A DNA stretch of 64,000 bases. Origin: Ulota crispa (Eukaryota; Streptophyta; Bryopsida; Orthotrichales; Orthotrichaceae). The stretch is from contig OY987251.1 in assembly GCA_963920765.1 (NCBI GenBank), forward strand, positions 3,846,501 to 3,910,500. Reading direction: 5' to 3'. Position numbers and translations under genes: made by a program. The notes under the pieces are model-generated. The model made no database searches and was not told the origin of the DNA. It saw nothing but the letters and a program-made list of their open reading frames with translations. Of this stretch, positions 1 through 12,122 are shown in pieces. The first letter of the stretch is position 1, and every line of letters begins with the position of its first letter.

Positions 1-1023
1 ATGGAAGATAGGGAATTCCAAGATCTACGTGGGCATCTAATTTTTTTTCCATTCCGACACATATTGAAGAACTCATGCATTAATTTTTAGAAAATGGGGG
101 AGGGTGGGCAACCCAAAAACTTCTTTGAAGATTGGTTTTAAAAAAATAAGAATTTGAAGTCGGTTCTTTAGATTTACATATATTTGGGAAGCTTTCAATC
201 ATTTGATTATAATTAATGAGATGAAAGTCACAAAGAGTTTTAGTTTGCGGGTAGGTATGGTTTTGAGAGACTCCATACCTACCCGCAAACTAAAACTCTT
301 CATAAATTTCATCTCATTAATTATAATTAAATGATTCAAAGCTTGCCAAATATACGTAGATCTAAAGAATCCGTTTCAAATTTTTATTTTATTAAAACTC
401 AAATTTTAATGAAGTTCTTGGGCTGGCCGCCCTCCCCCATTTTCCAAAAATTCATGCATATTCTCTAAGGGCACGCTATCAATTTGATCATTTTTTGTAA
501 ATTTGAATGAGTCAATTCCAAAGGTTTTTGTCAATCCCAACATTTTCTTGTCAATTTGGACAGATTTGGTCAATTAATATGTGTCAATTCAATCACGGTT
601 TCCTTGTAATGATAATCTCTTCAATAAATGTCAAAATGAAGAAAAATTAGATGCCCACATAGATTTTTGAATTCCCCATCTTCCATAAAAGTTTCAGAAA
701 ATCACACAAAGTAGTTTAGTTATAAATACTGCGGCCTACAACTTAACTTTGTTCACTCCATAGTTGACCAATTGCATAGTACATGTTCTAATTCCTCTAA
801 TCAATGTTGGTAATTGCCCGTGTCATGCACAACATTCTGACCTTTGGAGAGTTTTATATATTTATGTGGTGACCACAAAAAGATAATATTAACTTATGCA
901 CAATGGTCAATTATGGTTTCATGTTGCAATATTGTGGAGTGAACAAAATTAAGTTATAGGCCGCAATACATGCCCAAAACCCCATTTGTCCCGCAAGGGG
1001 ACAATTGAGCCGTTAGGGGTTAA
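1..1023. mobile_element. Foldback element with TTAA/CCC-type right end, left end outside the window
   Basis: Two long arms face each other around a centre near 270-282: the left arm runs from base 1 (ATGGAAGATAGGGAATTCC) and the right arm ends near 690 with the inverse (GGAATTC..CATCTTCCAT). A further tail runs to a GGGGTTAA terminus, with TTAA at 1020-1023. The right arm carries about 150 extra bases (near 465-625) that the left arm lacks, and a second MITE (730-965). Related arms occur at 14477-14650 and 15787-16146, so this is a family. The centre looks like two inverted copies whose inner ends were lost. No coding sequence was recognised. Confidence 0.7.
730..965. mobile_element. 236-bp MITE nested in the foldback element, with target duplication
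   Basis: The terminal inverted repeats are about 31 bp with two mismatches; both start TGCGGCCTA and reach the TTGTTCACTCCA word. ATAC flanks both sides (726-729 and 966-969). The related element at 16081-16100 has the uninterrupted sequence (..AGGTACATGCC..), which acts as an empty site and confirms the insertion. Superfamily not assigned; a 4-5 bp duplication is compatible with several DNA transposon groups. Confidence 0.8.
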
Positions 1024-1630
1024 TTGATTTTGACCTCTCATAACTTTGACATGCAAAATTTGTAGACAGGTTTTTAACTTGAGTTAGGCTTCTACAAAAA
1101 AATAAAAAACATCAATCGTGGCTAACAAAATCATGGGTGTTTTTGAGATTTTTTTTGGTCAGTTAGAGATCACGCCTACCTAATAATTGAAATGGCAAAA
1201 AGGTTCCTAACACACACAAACAATGCTTCAACTTGCCAATGGGTGGTGGAGATTAGTTGTTGTTCCAAGTAGTGAGCATCCAATTGCATTCTCCCCGTTC
1301 CTGTATCTATCGTTTTCCAATGACCGACACTTGCACAAAAATACGTGCAACAAATATATCCATGGATATTTAATTTTTTATCTCTTTATTTTTATTGGTG
1401 TTTGTCACACTAGTGAAATATGCGGACCTGTTAGTGTGGATGCCCATACTCCTAGTTCCAAAAGCCACTTGCCCATACCCTTAGCAACGGTTCTGTTATT
1501 CTGCAGAACTGCATTTACGTGTTTGTGGGGCCAGAGTGGAAAAGCTCAACAAAATCATGGTGAAAGTAAGAAACTGCCCCTATCCAGTGACTTTTTACTT
1601 TTATCTCCTTTCGCGATTCTACAGATCACA

Positions 1631-1948
1631 TAAGGTATGTACACCCATAAGAGTCAAAGTAAGGGTTTTGCACATGATGAGTATCAACAAGCAGCTAGCA
1701 AATTATAGGATCCTATTAAGAACAGAAAAACAATAAGTTTGCACTTTTGAATGTATTATTTGGATACTGTGAGAATAAGTTGTGAATTTTTAAAGAGCAA
1801 ACTGCCATTGCACCTCTAACCATTTTCAAGATTTCATGTTCACATGTTGTACATTCTTGTCATTACATCTATACACTTTCACATATTTTTCAAGATTTCA
1901 GAGGTGACGGTTATGGGGACACTGACGCTTATGGGTGTACATACCTTA
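1631..1948. mobile_element. MITE-like inverted-repeat element
   Basis: The ends are inverted copies of each other: TAAGGTATGTACACCCATAA on the left and TTATGGGTGTACATACCTTA on the right, followed inwards by GAGTCA/TGACGC. The interior is AT-rich. Reading frames in it (1223-1736) show no protein signature and are treated as chance. It lies next to another element at 1964. Confidence 0.65.
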
Positions 1949-1963
1949 GAGCAAACTTCCATG

Positions 1964-2374
1964 CTAAGGTGACCTTACCCATACCCTAGCGTTGAAGGGT
2001 TTAGGGTACTTCAAGATCTTGGAAAAATTAGGAAAAAAAATGTAGGGTTTGCCTTTCAACAAGCTATCATGGAACGTAATTTTTGTGAAAAAAAGTACTA
2101 TAGACTACTTTATATAACATGGCAAAGTTACAGCTCATAGGGTCCCTAAAGCAACTCAAGACTACCCTTGAAATTGCTCGGATGTGTTCCTAAGATGGCA
2201 CTTGATGGTCCCAATTCCAACCCTCCCATAGCAGCATAGCAATTGACATGTGGTAAAATTCACTTATGCAAGCAGCGTTCATTGCTCCACTTTGGGTTTA
2301 TTAGTGTACTTCAAAACCCCCAAATTTAGGGTGCGGAATTGAGTGCCACTTGGGTATGGCTAAAATCACCTTAG
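1964..2374. mobile_element. Non-autonomous element, family A copy 1 (about 0.4 kb)
   Basis: The ends are CTAAGGTGACC and its partial inverse TCACCTTAG. The interior is clearly related to 62216-62613 along its whole length: both contain CTTACCCATA, AGGGTTTAGGGTACTTCAAG, CAACAAGCTATCATGGAA and ATTGCTCCACTTTGGGTT in the same order. Two dispersed copies with matching ends indicate a mobile element. No coding capacity seen. Confidence 0.75.
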
Positions 2375-2423
2375 TTCCAAAATTAAATTAAAATAAAAAA
2401 AAGAACAATGTTCTTGAGAATTA

Positions 2424-2802
2424 ATATACACACACTCGGGGTTTGATATGTACAATTGGGAGGGGTACATTGTAGATTTTTACAATCAACAAGTTGTATT
2501 TGGAGAAGTTGAATTAATATTTGGGTTTAGATACCTTGATTTAGTCTTAGAGCCACAAAGGAGGTTATAATTAAATAACCCCCAATTAAAAAGCCTAGTT
2601 TTAAGGGTAAAAGTAATAAATTTGCTATCTAATTAAGCTTTTCCACTAGATGTTGTTCAATTATAGCCTCCTTTATGGTTCTAGATGAAATCAAGGACTC
2701 TGAACCCAAATCTGAATTCAGCATTTCCAAATACAACTTGATGATAAATATCTAAAATTCAACCTGCTTAGTGTGCACACATCAAACCCCGGGTGTGTAT
2801 AT
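2424..2802. mobile_element. Foldback MITE, family H copy 1
   Basis: Two arms of about 170 bp are inverted imperfect copies: the left starts ATATACACACACTCGGGG and the right ends CCCCGGGTGTGTATAT. The inner arm motif (CCAAATCTGAATTCA, TTCTAGA, ATCTAAAATT) recurs in the foldback at 43211-43613, so both belong to one family. Confidence 0.65.
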
Positions 2803-5800
2803 CCATTTCCTTATTTTTTTTTCATTACAGACTTGTGTGTCAGTCCTTTGTCTCCTAGTTCCAAAGCTAATATAAAAGTCTACCCGAAATCATGACCTTT
2901 AAATAAGTAGATCTCTGAATTCCAAATATTAAATCAAAATTTGTACATTCAATCCCCTTGTGGTAAATTTATAAACTCTTACATTGTTTTGTTTTGGAAG
3001 GTGGAGAATATTGGCTTTTCCACTTTCCCAATGCCCATGCACATATATGGAGAACACAAAATCCCAAGTTGAACTTAATAACTTTGACATCTTGTTTGTG
3101 GGATCAAGGCGATATTTTGTTGTTGTTGTAGAAATTCACTATCTAGGTATTGAATTTGGGAATACTATATTTTGGATACAAAAACGTTGATGTTATACAC
3201 AATCCCCTGAAAGAAATGAAAACGACCAATTTCAAAATAGGGATAGATTCTTATTTATATCTTGTTTGGAAAATACTGTAGGTGAGGTTTTATAGCCTGC
3301 CCCACAAACAAGGAGTTCGAGTCATGAACTCCAGTATGAGGTTTACTGTTCTCTTGCATGCAGTCACTAATATCTTTTTGCCCCCCCGCCGAATTATCCT
3401 CTCGGTCGATTTCTTAAAATTAGCAAGAGCTCACATGAAGCCTACGTGACCTACACTAAATATTGCATTTAGGATGCACTGACAATTAGGTTGGCTTGCC
3501 TTGAAAAATTACCTCACAACTTATCACTTGACCACTTGGAGGTACACGAGTAATTCTCTAAAAATTTGAATTTCACATGATTTACAATTTGAAAGTTGCT
3601 AATTTGTCTTAAGCTTAGTTATTGTTGTAGGCCTTTTAAAATATGTTTATTCCAATAACCATTCATGAAATTTGTTGGAACAACAATAACAATAAATATT
3701 TAAATAGTGTAAAATGTCAAGAAATTAGTGTGGGCAACCTAATCGCAATATTCAATGTTGACAGACATTATGAAATTACCACTGGAAATTTTGAATATTA
3801 CGAAAGGAAAGAAAGAACTTCAAGGAAGTTTCAAAATTATGAAATCAACATTTAGTTAAATCTTGATTGTTTATTTTAAATATCAGTTAAGGTCTGTTGT
3901 TTTATTCAGTTGCGGTATTACTACGGTTTTTTTTCGTGATTTATTTATTTTTGTATGTTTTCATTTGATTATCAAGAAGTGAATGTCCTTCATATAGAAA
4001 GTGAATTGATAAAAACGGCTGAAAAAAAAATTTGGTTCTGAAAATATTGGATGAAAGACTGATGGGAACTTTGGATTAGAAATCATAGTTTACAAATAGA
4101 AACGAGAATAGAAATAAGTAAAATAAGAATTTTAGCTTTCCAAACTCCAAATTGTCATATTTAACTAAGTATGGATTTTGCAAAAGTCATATGTAACAAA
4201 TTTTAAAAAATGAACCGAAGGTCTCCCATGGTTCAGCCATTGAGAAATTTCATGATTTTTTTTTTTTAATTTATTTTTGTCATATTTCAATTAAACATTT
4301 GACGTTCTTCTAATTCTATGCAAAGTTCATATTTAATCAAATATGGCATAAGTTGGGCAAATGTGAATTGCTCTCATTCAAAAATGCTGGATCGTTTTAT
4401 TTTATCAGAGTAGGGGGATTGGAAATCAGGATTAAAAAAATTGTATGTCACGTGGGTTTTATCAAGTATAGTCTGCTACTTGTCGAAGTGATAAAGTTGC
4501 ATGAAATATCCTAATCGTATTGTCTTCATACATGATTTCAAGAATCATCTTCCATCATCAACCTCAACCCGATCATGCATGAATTGAAAGGAGTGTAGGC
4601 TTTAATTTAGAGCAAGGCTACTCGAAGTTCCATTATTGCCTAGAATGCAATGAAAATGAGTATTTTAGTTTCCGAACCAACAACTATATGACAATAAAGT
4701 ACCTCAACAAAAGACAAAGTTTAATTCGTAGGTTTAGAGCACGTAATAAAATAAAATTTGGTGAAAATACACAGAAATGTTTTGAAATGAAGAGGATGAA
4801 CCCCGTGACAATTGAGGAAAACCCAGTGAATCCCTGTGATTGGAGGAAAACTAGCCAATAAGCTTGTAAGAAAATCCTCAGAACCCAGTTTTAAATTGTT
4901 TTATTCGTGAAAAGGAATCACGTTAACCACAATAAGCCGTCATTCGTTCAAGTCAAGTACAAGAATCTTGGAATATTCCCACCCTGATTCAGGCCCAGTC
5001 AATTCTATTCTTCTATTGAAATATCTCATGTGGAAAACTATTGCTGGCAGACACGGTTTTTGCCAGCCTCTTGTGAAAAAGTATTGGATTTATCCTTCTT
5101 CTTCACATGCCTTCAACGTTTCTGTTTTGAAAAAAACCATAAAAAAACAAGGAAAAAGTACAACTAGGCCTATATCTCAAAAAGTATGGTCAGTTTCATT
5201 TCAAAGTACGAAGAAGAAAGAAGAAGGAAGAAGTAGGAAGAAAAAAGGAAGAAGGGTAACTCCGATCTTGCTCAAGAAATTTTTAGATTTTCATGTGATA
5301 ACAAGGTCATTTGATCCCACCACAATTAGGTGTATTGTGATGATAAGCATCTTGTCATAGCTCAAAGTTTGAATTCACAATCACCTCATTGGTGTGTGAA
5401 AACCAAAAAATATTGTGCACATTGCAAGGTGTGATTTTTAACTTCCCAATGGCCTTGTATGAGAATCCTAAGAAAAAGTCCAAGATGTCAACAACTCCAA
5501 ATAAATTTCCGATTTTTGAAATCACCCTAAGAATTGAGGATTCTTCTCTATACAAAAACACTAGAGAAATTGTTACAGAAAGAACTGATTTTGGTGAGAA
5601 CTAGAGCTTTGAAACTTCCTAATTGTTTAGTTAACATCTTGGAGCATTGGTTTCCACAACTAACTTATGCAACGTCATCTCTTTGAATTGTTTGCCAAGT
5701 GGTAAGGGACATTTTTGTAGGAATGGCCATTTGTACATAATTGTCCTTGCAAATTATATATTTAACTACTCTGATCACATTGTGGTGTATGGATTCACTG

Positions 5801-6656
5801 TTTCTTGAACTCGAGCTTTGCAATATGAGGTGTGAGTTTTTGGGCCAATCGTGTCAATGTCTTGTTGGTGGTCAATGTGAGGACAATTTATTTGTTTAAT
5901 GCAAATCCTTGTATCAATAAAAAGATATACATTTGAGTGATTGAGATGTAATGAAACAAATTGGCTTTATGTCAAACAATGTTTTTAAAGAGTATTAAAA
6001 AATTGTGACACAATTTTGAATATGATCCAAAACATGAAGGCTATTGCGTTCTAGAAGTTGAACAAATAAGTTCTTGAACACATTACAATAGATTTGCAAA
6101 CCTTAAACACCTATAATAGGGGAGGTTTTTCTTTGTCAAAAAAACTGAGTTGTTCATGCAATCAAAATGTTGAATTGCATTGTTAGGAATCTAAGTTATG
6201 ATGAACAGTATGATTGACTATGACAACGACAAAGACATTTTGCTTTATACTCCTCCTTCCCAAATAAAAGTTGAGGTTTCCTTTAGCCTTAACAATGTAA
6301 ATCACAAAATCTTTTTGAAATAGAGGAGTACATTATAGCATATACAAAGGTCAAGTTGTTCATTGCCAAAAACATTAAATGTTTGAAAGCTATAGTGGAA
6401 TAATTATGATAAATAAAGCTTACATGAAAATTGACAAAAATTTTGGGTCATGTATTGAACCAATGGCATGTAGGCAAGCCAGTGATAATAAATCTTACAT
6501 TAAAATAATGTAGACTTTAGTTTCTTTTCAACTAATTTTTCACAAACCTTTCATTATCAAAATTTTCCTCAACCTCAAATGAATTGAGAGCATCTTCGGC
6601 ACTCATGTATTAAATGCCTATACCAAATCCAATTCTTACCATAACAACACTCAGCT
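2803..6656. other. Gene-free AT-rich stretch with dispersed repeat fragments
   Basis: No gene, RNA or complete element recognised. Reading frames here (for example 4968-5360, lysine-rich) have no recognisable domain and no coding-like composition. Parts at 3460-3600 and 3690-3800 match 28476-28612 and 29800-29900 and are relics of one repeat family. A Stowaway-like short pair (TACTCCTC and GAGGAGTA) encloses about 6247-6325. Confidence 0.5.
3460..3800. repeat. Degenerate dispersed repeat, partner near 28.5-29.9 kb
   Basis: Shared words in the same order include CTTATCACTTGACCACTTG versus CTCATCAATTGGCCACTTG, ATTTCACATG(A/G)TTTA, and GAA(G)TTAGTGTGGGCAA(C/T)CTAA. In the second copy the two halves are 1.2 kb apart, so one copy has been split or rearranged. 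No coding content seen. Confidence 0.45.
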
Positions 6657-6905
6657 TTAACCCCTGAGTGCCCCGGCGACCACTATGTGGTCGCTCAGTT
6701 TTGAAAAATGTCCATGTTTGACTCTTATCTTCTTCTTGATGGTAAAGTAAAAGGATTTGTACTTTTTCATGTACCTTTAGGCATGTGTTTACTACCACTC
6801 AAAAAAAATTCAAGCTATTTGACTCTACTTAGGTAATACTTTTATTGGACTAAGTACACAAGAGTATGGATTTGAGTGAATATGGCCTAGGCGCTCAAGG
6901 GTTAA
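6657..6905. mobile_element. piggyBac-like MITE (TTAA ends), about 250 bp, copy 1
   Basis: The element begins TTAA-CCCCTGAGTGCCC and ends GGCGCTCAAGGG-TTAA, so its ends are inverted repeats bounded by the tetranucleotide TTAA. A second copy at 34720-34977 matches nearly throughout, for example TCCATGTTTGACTCTTATC and TGTACTTTTTCATGTACC. TTAA duplication plus CCC/GGG termini is the hallmark of the piggyBac superfamily. The assignment is by termini only, because no transposase is present. Confidence 0.75.
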
Positions 6906-7180
6906 AGGTAGCTTTACACTATGGTGGAGAAGAACACCAATCAAAAATTACAAGGAAATGGAGCAATGTGATTGGAGGAAATTTCATATTACACTAGATT
7001 GGATTTGCATGATAGTCAAGACTTGTCCGGTGGAGAACTTCAAGCATGAAAAAAAATGACATGGATGCCTATGTGCCAACACTTTTGGTACTAGAGTTCT
7101 CTTGAGATCAAGTTTCTTGGGCAGCCCTCGAGGAGATCACTCCCTCTTATATTTTGCGTACACTTGAGATAATGACCTAT

Positions 7181-8101
7181 TTAACCCCTAAAGGCCCAAG
7201 GAGCCCACTTTGGGCTTTATGAGAACTCGGGCAGGCTCTATTGACTTCATAATTTGGAAGTTTTTCATGAAATTTTTAGAATGGATGCTACTCAACATAA
7301 TCTACACGTGAAGCTTTATTTCATGCCATTCCAATAAGTAATGCAAAAGTTATAAGGTATTTTCAATTTCCATGTCAAACTGGGCAGTAAAAAATGTATT
7401 ATAAAATTTTTATTTTTATTTTTATAGAATTGTAAAGAATGATACCTACTCAAAAAAAATTGAATCACTCAATTCCAAACAATGAGGTAAGAGTTGAAAG
7501 GAGCTTTCTTTTGTGGGCAATGAAGGTAGGAAGAGAGCAAAAAAAACATATAAAGTTATCTTTTATTCTCAATTTTGAAACTTTTCAAATGAAAATGAAA
7601 ATGAAAATTACTAATTGTCTGTGAGAGCATTCTCACCATTGGGATTAACAATTTTCAAATTCTTCCAAAACTTATTAGCATATAAGTTACATTTTTCATT
7701 CATCAATACCTTTCACTTTACAATTTTTGTAAAAATGAATCCAAAGTTTTTTTTAATTAAATTTTTTTATATATGCTTTCAACCCATTTTCCAACATATT
7801 GCAAAAATTGCACAAGAAATACAACATACGGGTTTTTCTCTAAAAAGTTTGAAAAACAAAACTTCACCTTCTAGAAGGATTAGAAAAGCCTACATTTTGA
7901 AGTTTGGGCACATTGATCTTGCAATTGGTGGGGATATTCATTTTGAAATTTTGGGACAATGTAATTGTGCAAGTCAACCAAAGGATCCTACGATTGGATT
8001 TGTGAAAAAGTAAGTTTCAATGAATATTTTGACCCTGGTTTGGGGACTAATATTTTGAAGCAGTTTTGGGCCTCTAAACACAAAAGAATTTTAGGGGTTA
8101 A
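7181..8101. mobile_element. piggyBac-like non-autonomous element, 0.92 kb, copy 1
   Basis: Starts TTAA-CCCCTAAAGGCCCAAG and ends ATTTTAGGGG-TTAA. The copy at 27522-28433 is colinear with it along the whole length and differs mostly by point changes and small indels. Both carry a conserved reading frame near the right end (see 7615-8013). Lengths of 921 and 912 bp suggest recent spread of one parent. No transposase motif was found. Confidence 0.8.
7615..8013 (+). other. Exon-like reading frame carried by the 0.92-kb element (copy 1)
   Basis: The last 43 codons, starting RKAYILKF and ending PKDPTIGFVKK, are also open in the other copy (28067-28345) with few replacements (G/R, N/T, I/V). The frame ends at AAAAAGTAAGTTT, which is also a near-ideal 5' splice site. 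This suggests a piece of a host exon with its donor rather than a complete gene. The N-terminal part is not conserved and has no plausible start. I do not recognise the protein. It may be a captured gene fragment (Pack-MITE style) or chance. Confidence 0.35.
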
Positions 8102-8343
8102 ATGAGGGCTATTTACCTTGTCAAAAAGATTATAAGACATGGTATTTTTTTAAATAAAGGTAAATGTTAGTGATTAAGTGCACCATATTGGTACTTATAC
8201 TTTTTCTTGGGGGTCATTTTAAGCTACCCTATATTACTTACAATCCTTTATTCTCCTTCTATCCCAATCCCTTGTAAATCATTCTATTTGTTATATGCAT
8301 TTTGTTTCTTGAGTTTTCAGCTTCAAACACTATTGAAACCCTA

Positions 8344-8560
8344 AGTGTTCAGATTGAGAAATCAAACCCCAGCATATGCCATTGCAAATCCAAACCCCAG
8401 TATGCAACACACATGTGGGAATTTTTTTCAAACAAATCTGACTTCCATTAGCATCCCCATAGCAATGAAGGCAAGTCCAAAAAGTAATGCTAAAACCATT
8501 GGGATACCCACTCCTCCAATGATGACCAAGCGGTTGGTGACAGCCATCCATCCACAAATT
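8344..8560 (-). pseudogene. Decayed membrane-protein exon, possibly PAM68-like
   Basis: On the minus strand one frame reads MAVTNRLVIIGGVGIP, then a hydrophobic run (MVLALLFGLAFIAMGM), then reaches a stop. The same frame continues after the stop with ILGFGFAMAYAGV and stops again. The pattern of an N-R-(L/M) head, V-G-I-P, a transmembrane stretch and a second small-residue-rich hydrophobic stretch recalls PAM68-type thylakoid assembly factors. The spacing is two residues shorter and the resemblance is weak. The in-frame stops and lack of flanking exons argue for a pseudogene or captured fragment. What is seen: hydrophobic coding-like frame with stops. What is inferred: the family. Confidence 0.25.
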
Positions 8561-11417
8561 TTTGAGATTAAAATGTACTTTCTGTTCTTGTTGAAAGAAC
8601 TCTAAAGCCCATGGCCCCAAACCATATGCCCTACTTCCTATACCCTAAGTACTCACAAGTCACTACTAACCTTTTTTTTCTATGCTATTTTACATCTACA
8701 ACTTATATAATTCTATCATTTTTTGTCTACCCTATATTATATATAATCATGTTTTCCACTACTAGACCACCCTATATTAGATGTAATCTTTTCACAAATT
8801 TTACCAAGAATTAATATAATGGACCCTACATTTTATTGCACGTAGTTTCTACTTTTTTTGCAAGTGACCTCCCTGAGGGGCAACCTCAATCTTGAACAAG
8901 AAACTTAGCCTCCAAAGAACTCCAACCTCATTTATTGTCTTTCCATTATGACATCTCAATTGCGCAATTGAGGGTTTTTTTAATTTCAAATTTCATTAAT
9001 GGGCTCTTTGCCTCTTTTTCTTTCTAGTGCTCTTGGTAGTGCAAGTGCGTCTATTAGAGTTTCCTTTTGCTTTAAAGTGTTTTGTAGTGCGGGTGCTTGG
9101 CAAACTTCTTTTTTAGTACTTTAAATTTATATTTTTAGTACTTTAAATTTATAGTGAGATGTTAACTTGAGTGTGGAGGTTCTGTGAAGAGTTTTGTGTT
9201 TATACAAGTAATCTTTGTTTGTTTTCCTTTTTTTGTTTTGATGTTTTAGAAAATTCTATTTTTATCAAAACAAATTTTGTTAGTTGTTTCTTTAATTTTG
9301 ATTTTTAAAAATTTGTACACTTTTTTAATTTTCAATATTTGGAAAAATATATATATTTATTCTCAATATCACGTTTTAAAGAAGAAATGTTTTAATCAAA
9401 TTTAAATACAATTTTCTCTTACATTTTTGTAATTTTCCTAATGTAAAGGAAGTCATGATTTACTACCAATTTTAGTATCTGATTTTAAAAAAAAGATCAA
9501 CTTACTATTAACTAATTCAATATTAAAAATTCAAAAATCCTTTATCAAAGAAAATTTAAATTATTCTACATGAGGTTTTAGGAAGAAAAAAAACCCCATA
9601 TTATTACTAATTCTATACAAATTGATTTCAAAAAAGAAGGTTTTCTTTTAATATGTCCAAAAGGAAGTTGGCTAGTTTCTTGTAAATTCCTCCCAAAGGT
9701 AACAACAACCTAAACTATACATATGGGGAGTTCATTAGGATTACAGTTTCTTTGTTGTGAATGGCCAAAATTTTCCCTTGGTAAAGTTGTTCACTAGATT
9801 TCATTTTGTGAAATTGTCTAAGAGACTTCTTTGCTTGGCTTGTTTACACGAGGAGTAGTCACGGCTTCTTGGAGAATGAAAAGAGAATGGAGATTGAGAA
9901 GTTGTGGAGAGAAAAGAGGAGCCAATAGTAGCTAATTCTTTGTGAAGATGGTGTGACACCCCAATTGTTTGTTTTGGAGGATGAGAACGGGGAATGGTTA
10001 CCTGCTTTTCAAAGATTGCGCTCTCCTCCAACAGGAGCAATCAATCGAAAATAAAAACAAGATGACAAGGTGAAACATGGGTAGCGGGAGGTGAAACTTC
10101 TCCTTTAAAACCCTCATTCTTCACCTCTGGAGGAGAAGAATGGATTGGTGAGAAGTTCTGCACACAAACCACAACGAAGGCTCTGGCAATCAATCAACAA
10201 GCAACACGCTCGCGTTCTCATACTCCACATATAGAGAAGAAAGTGCTGTGACAAGCCCTACTACAACCGGTCAAGACTTCTTCTCCCATTATTTTGTTAT
10301 CTTTCCATCGTGTACAACATCCCACCAATGGCCTCATATAATCATGTCTTGGCCAAAATTTCTTACTCACCAAAGCACTTCTCCACCATAGTGTAAAGCG
10401 ACCCTATATACCTAAACCCAAATTTTTTGTGACATTAGTGGAAATTCAAACCCGTATAAATGCAAGTGTGTAGGTCATGAATTGATTGCGAGAATGACAT
10501 GGGTGGAAAATACCGAAAGACTTTTAAAGTAAAGAGGATGTCAAACTAGCTACGATTGGAAAATCAGGGTGATTTTGTGAAAGGAAGAGAATGACAAAGG
10601 GAGCATACACAAAATGTGAAATGTCATTTTCTGCATAATTACAAATATGAACTTTATAATGACAGCAAAGACACCGGATAGAGCCTTCTGCAGTTTAGTA
10701 AATTTTCAAAATTTTGTTTCCCTCCGCAATTGCTACGTGGGTTGTGGGGATACAATAATTTGTACCAGAGAAAAGTATCCCAAGTCATTGCGACAATCAT
10801 TGAGACAAACATTCATCAAAATCTTAAGATTTGCCAAAATAATAAGCTACACAAATAGAATCCTAGCAAAATTCAACACATGACAAACTGAAGTGGGAAA
10901 GCTTGTCCTTGGGTTTTACAACGATAAATGCCATATTACTAGAGGGTTTTTTTTATTAAAAAAAAAAAAAAATTCCTGCCTCCCATTGCCATTCCAAAAG
11001 CTTGAGGAGAAATTCAGCGTATCATTACTGGAGATGCTCTTAGCCAAAGTATCTATATTGAGACTCCTACATGTGCCACACATTCAAACCTAACATATGG
11101 TAGTCACATTTTTTGTAACAAATAAAAAACATTAGTAGAAATTTAGTTTGTTCTGAATTGAATCCACCTTTGTGAACTCAAGATTGCATAAGGGGCAGTT
11201 CACATTTTGTCCCACATTCCATTAAAGTCTTTGAATCTCATTGGTGTAAAATCAAATTTTGAGATTTGGTGCTTCACATTAAGTCCCAAGTAGCACGTTT
11301 TGGTTTATTGCATTCTGCTCAAGTGACAACACTTTTTGAAAGTTTTGGCAAAAAAGAATATGGGATTTCACTCAAGGTTTGGGTCAACCATTTAGCTAAA
11401 TCCAATTTTTAGCCCAA

Positions 11418-11437
11418 CCCCCCCCCCCCCCCCCCCC
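11418..11437. repeat. Poly-C tract, 20 bases
   Basis: An uninterrupted run of 20 C on the plus strand, the only long C homopolymer in a window otherwise rich in A/T runs. Its exact length may be affected by sequencing or assembly error. Confidence 0.9.
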
Positions 11438-11539
11438 ACAAGTTTTACATAGAATATCCATGACTTTCTTTAGTACTCCTTTTGGATCTTAACCCTAAAG
11501 GATGTTGTTTTGTATATGCTCTTCCATGTTGTATACAAA

Positions 11540-11728
11540 TGAGGCACTAGGGAAGTACATGAATCTCATTGGAGTTGTAAATTTCAAATTAAATCACAAA
11601 AATACCAATGACCAACTAGGATTTCTTGGAGAATTTTTGGTGTTTATTATAAAGCCAATTCTTTAGGTACTAGATGATCCTCATATGAATACATGCCAAC
11701 ATTTTTCATAGAGGGTTTAATGATCCAA
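11540..11728. repeat. Dispersed repeat, family J copy 1
   Basis: Colinear similarity to 59815-59990 in the second intron of the methyltransferase gene: ACATGAATCTCATTGGAG(T/C)TGTAA, CAC(A)AAAATAC versus CACAAACATAC, TAGGATTT, AGTACTA(A)ATG(G)TCCTC, CATATGAATAC and GATGATCCAATG. The element limits are not clear. Confidence 0.5.
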
Positions 11729-12122
11729 TGAAACTAGGATCTCAAGTTGAGGTGGAACTTGCAAAGATGGGACGTAGTACGAACCGCCCCTAAGGAGAGG
11801 CATTTGCAAGGGGATTGCTTGCCCTTCTCTGCCCAAGCAATCATGTAAGAATCTGCAAATAAAATTCAACCATATCTGTAATAAGCTTCCCTGGAATTTT
11901 CCATGACCCCCCGTAGTACTTTCTGATAAGCTCAAGCGTTTCTGAGAATCACGCTGCAGCCCCAAGCTCAAGCCCAAGCCCAGCCAATAAGACAAACCCC
12001 GGACCAACACACTAGGAAATGCCACGTCAACCCAAGGACTTGCAGTCAAAAGGATAATCATTTGACTACCCACCCTGAGAAAAAGCTCCACGGCACCGTG
12101 ATAACCTTTTGACTCCAAATGA

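Larger units (their letters stand above)
8830..12122. other. Gene-free stretch
   Basis: No gene recognised. It holds an adjacent tandem duplication of a 19-21 bp unit (AGTACTTTAAATTTATA) near 9115-9150, a 20-C homopolymer (11418-11437) and a dispersed repeat (11540-11728). A 189-codon minus-strand frame (11717-12286) lies in DNA of higher GC, has no domain I recognise and runs into a MITE. Confidence 0.5.
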
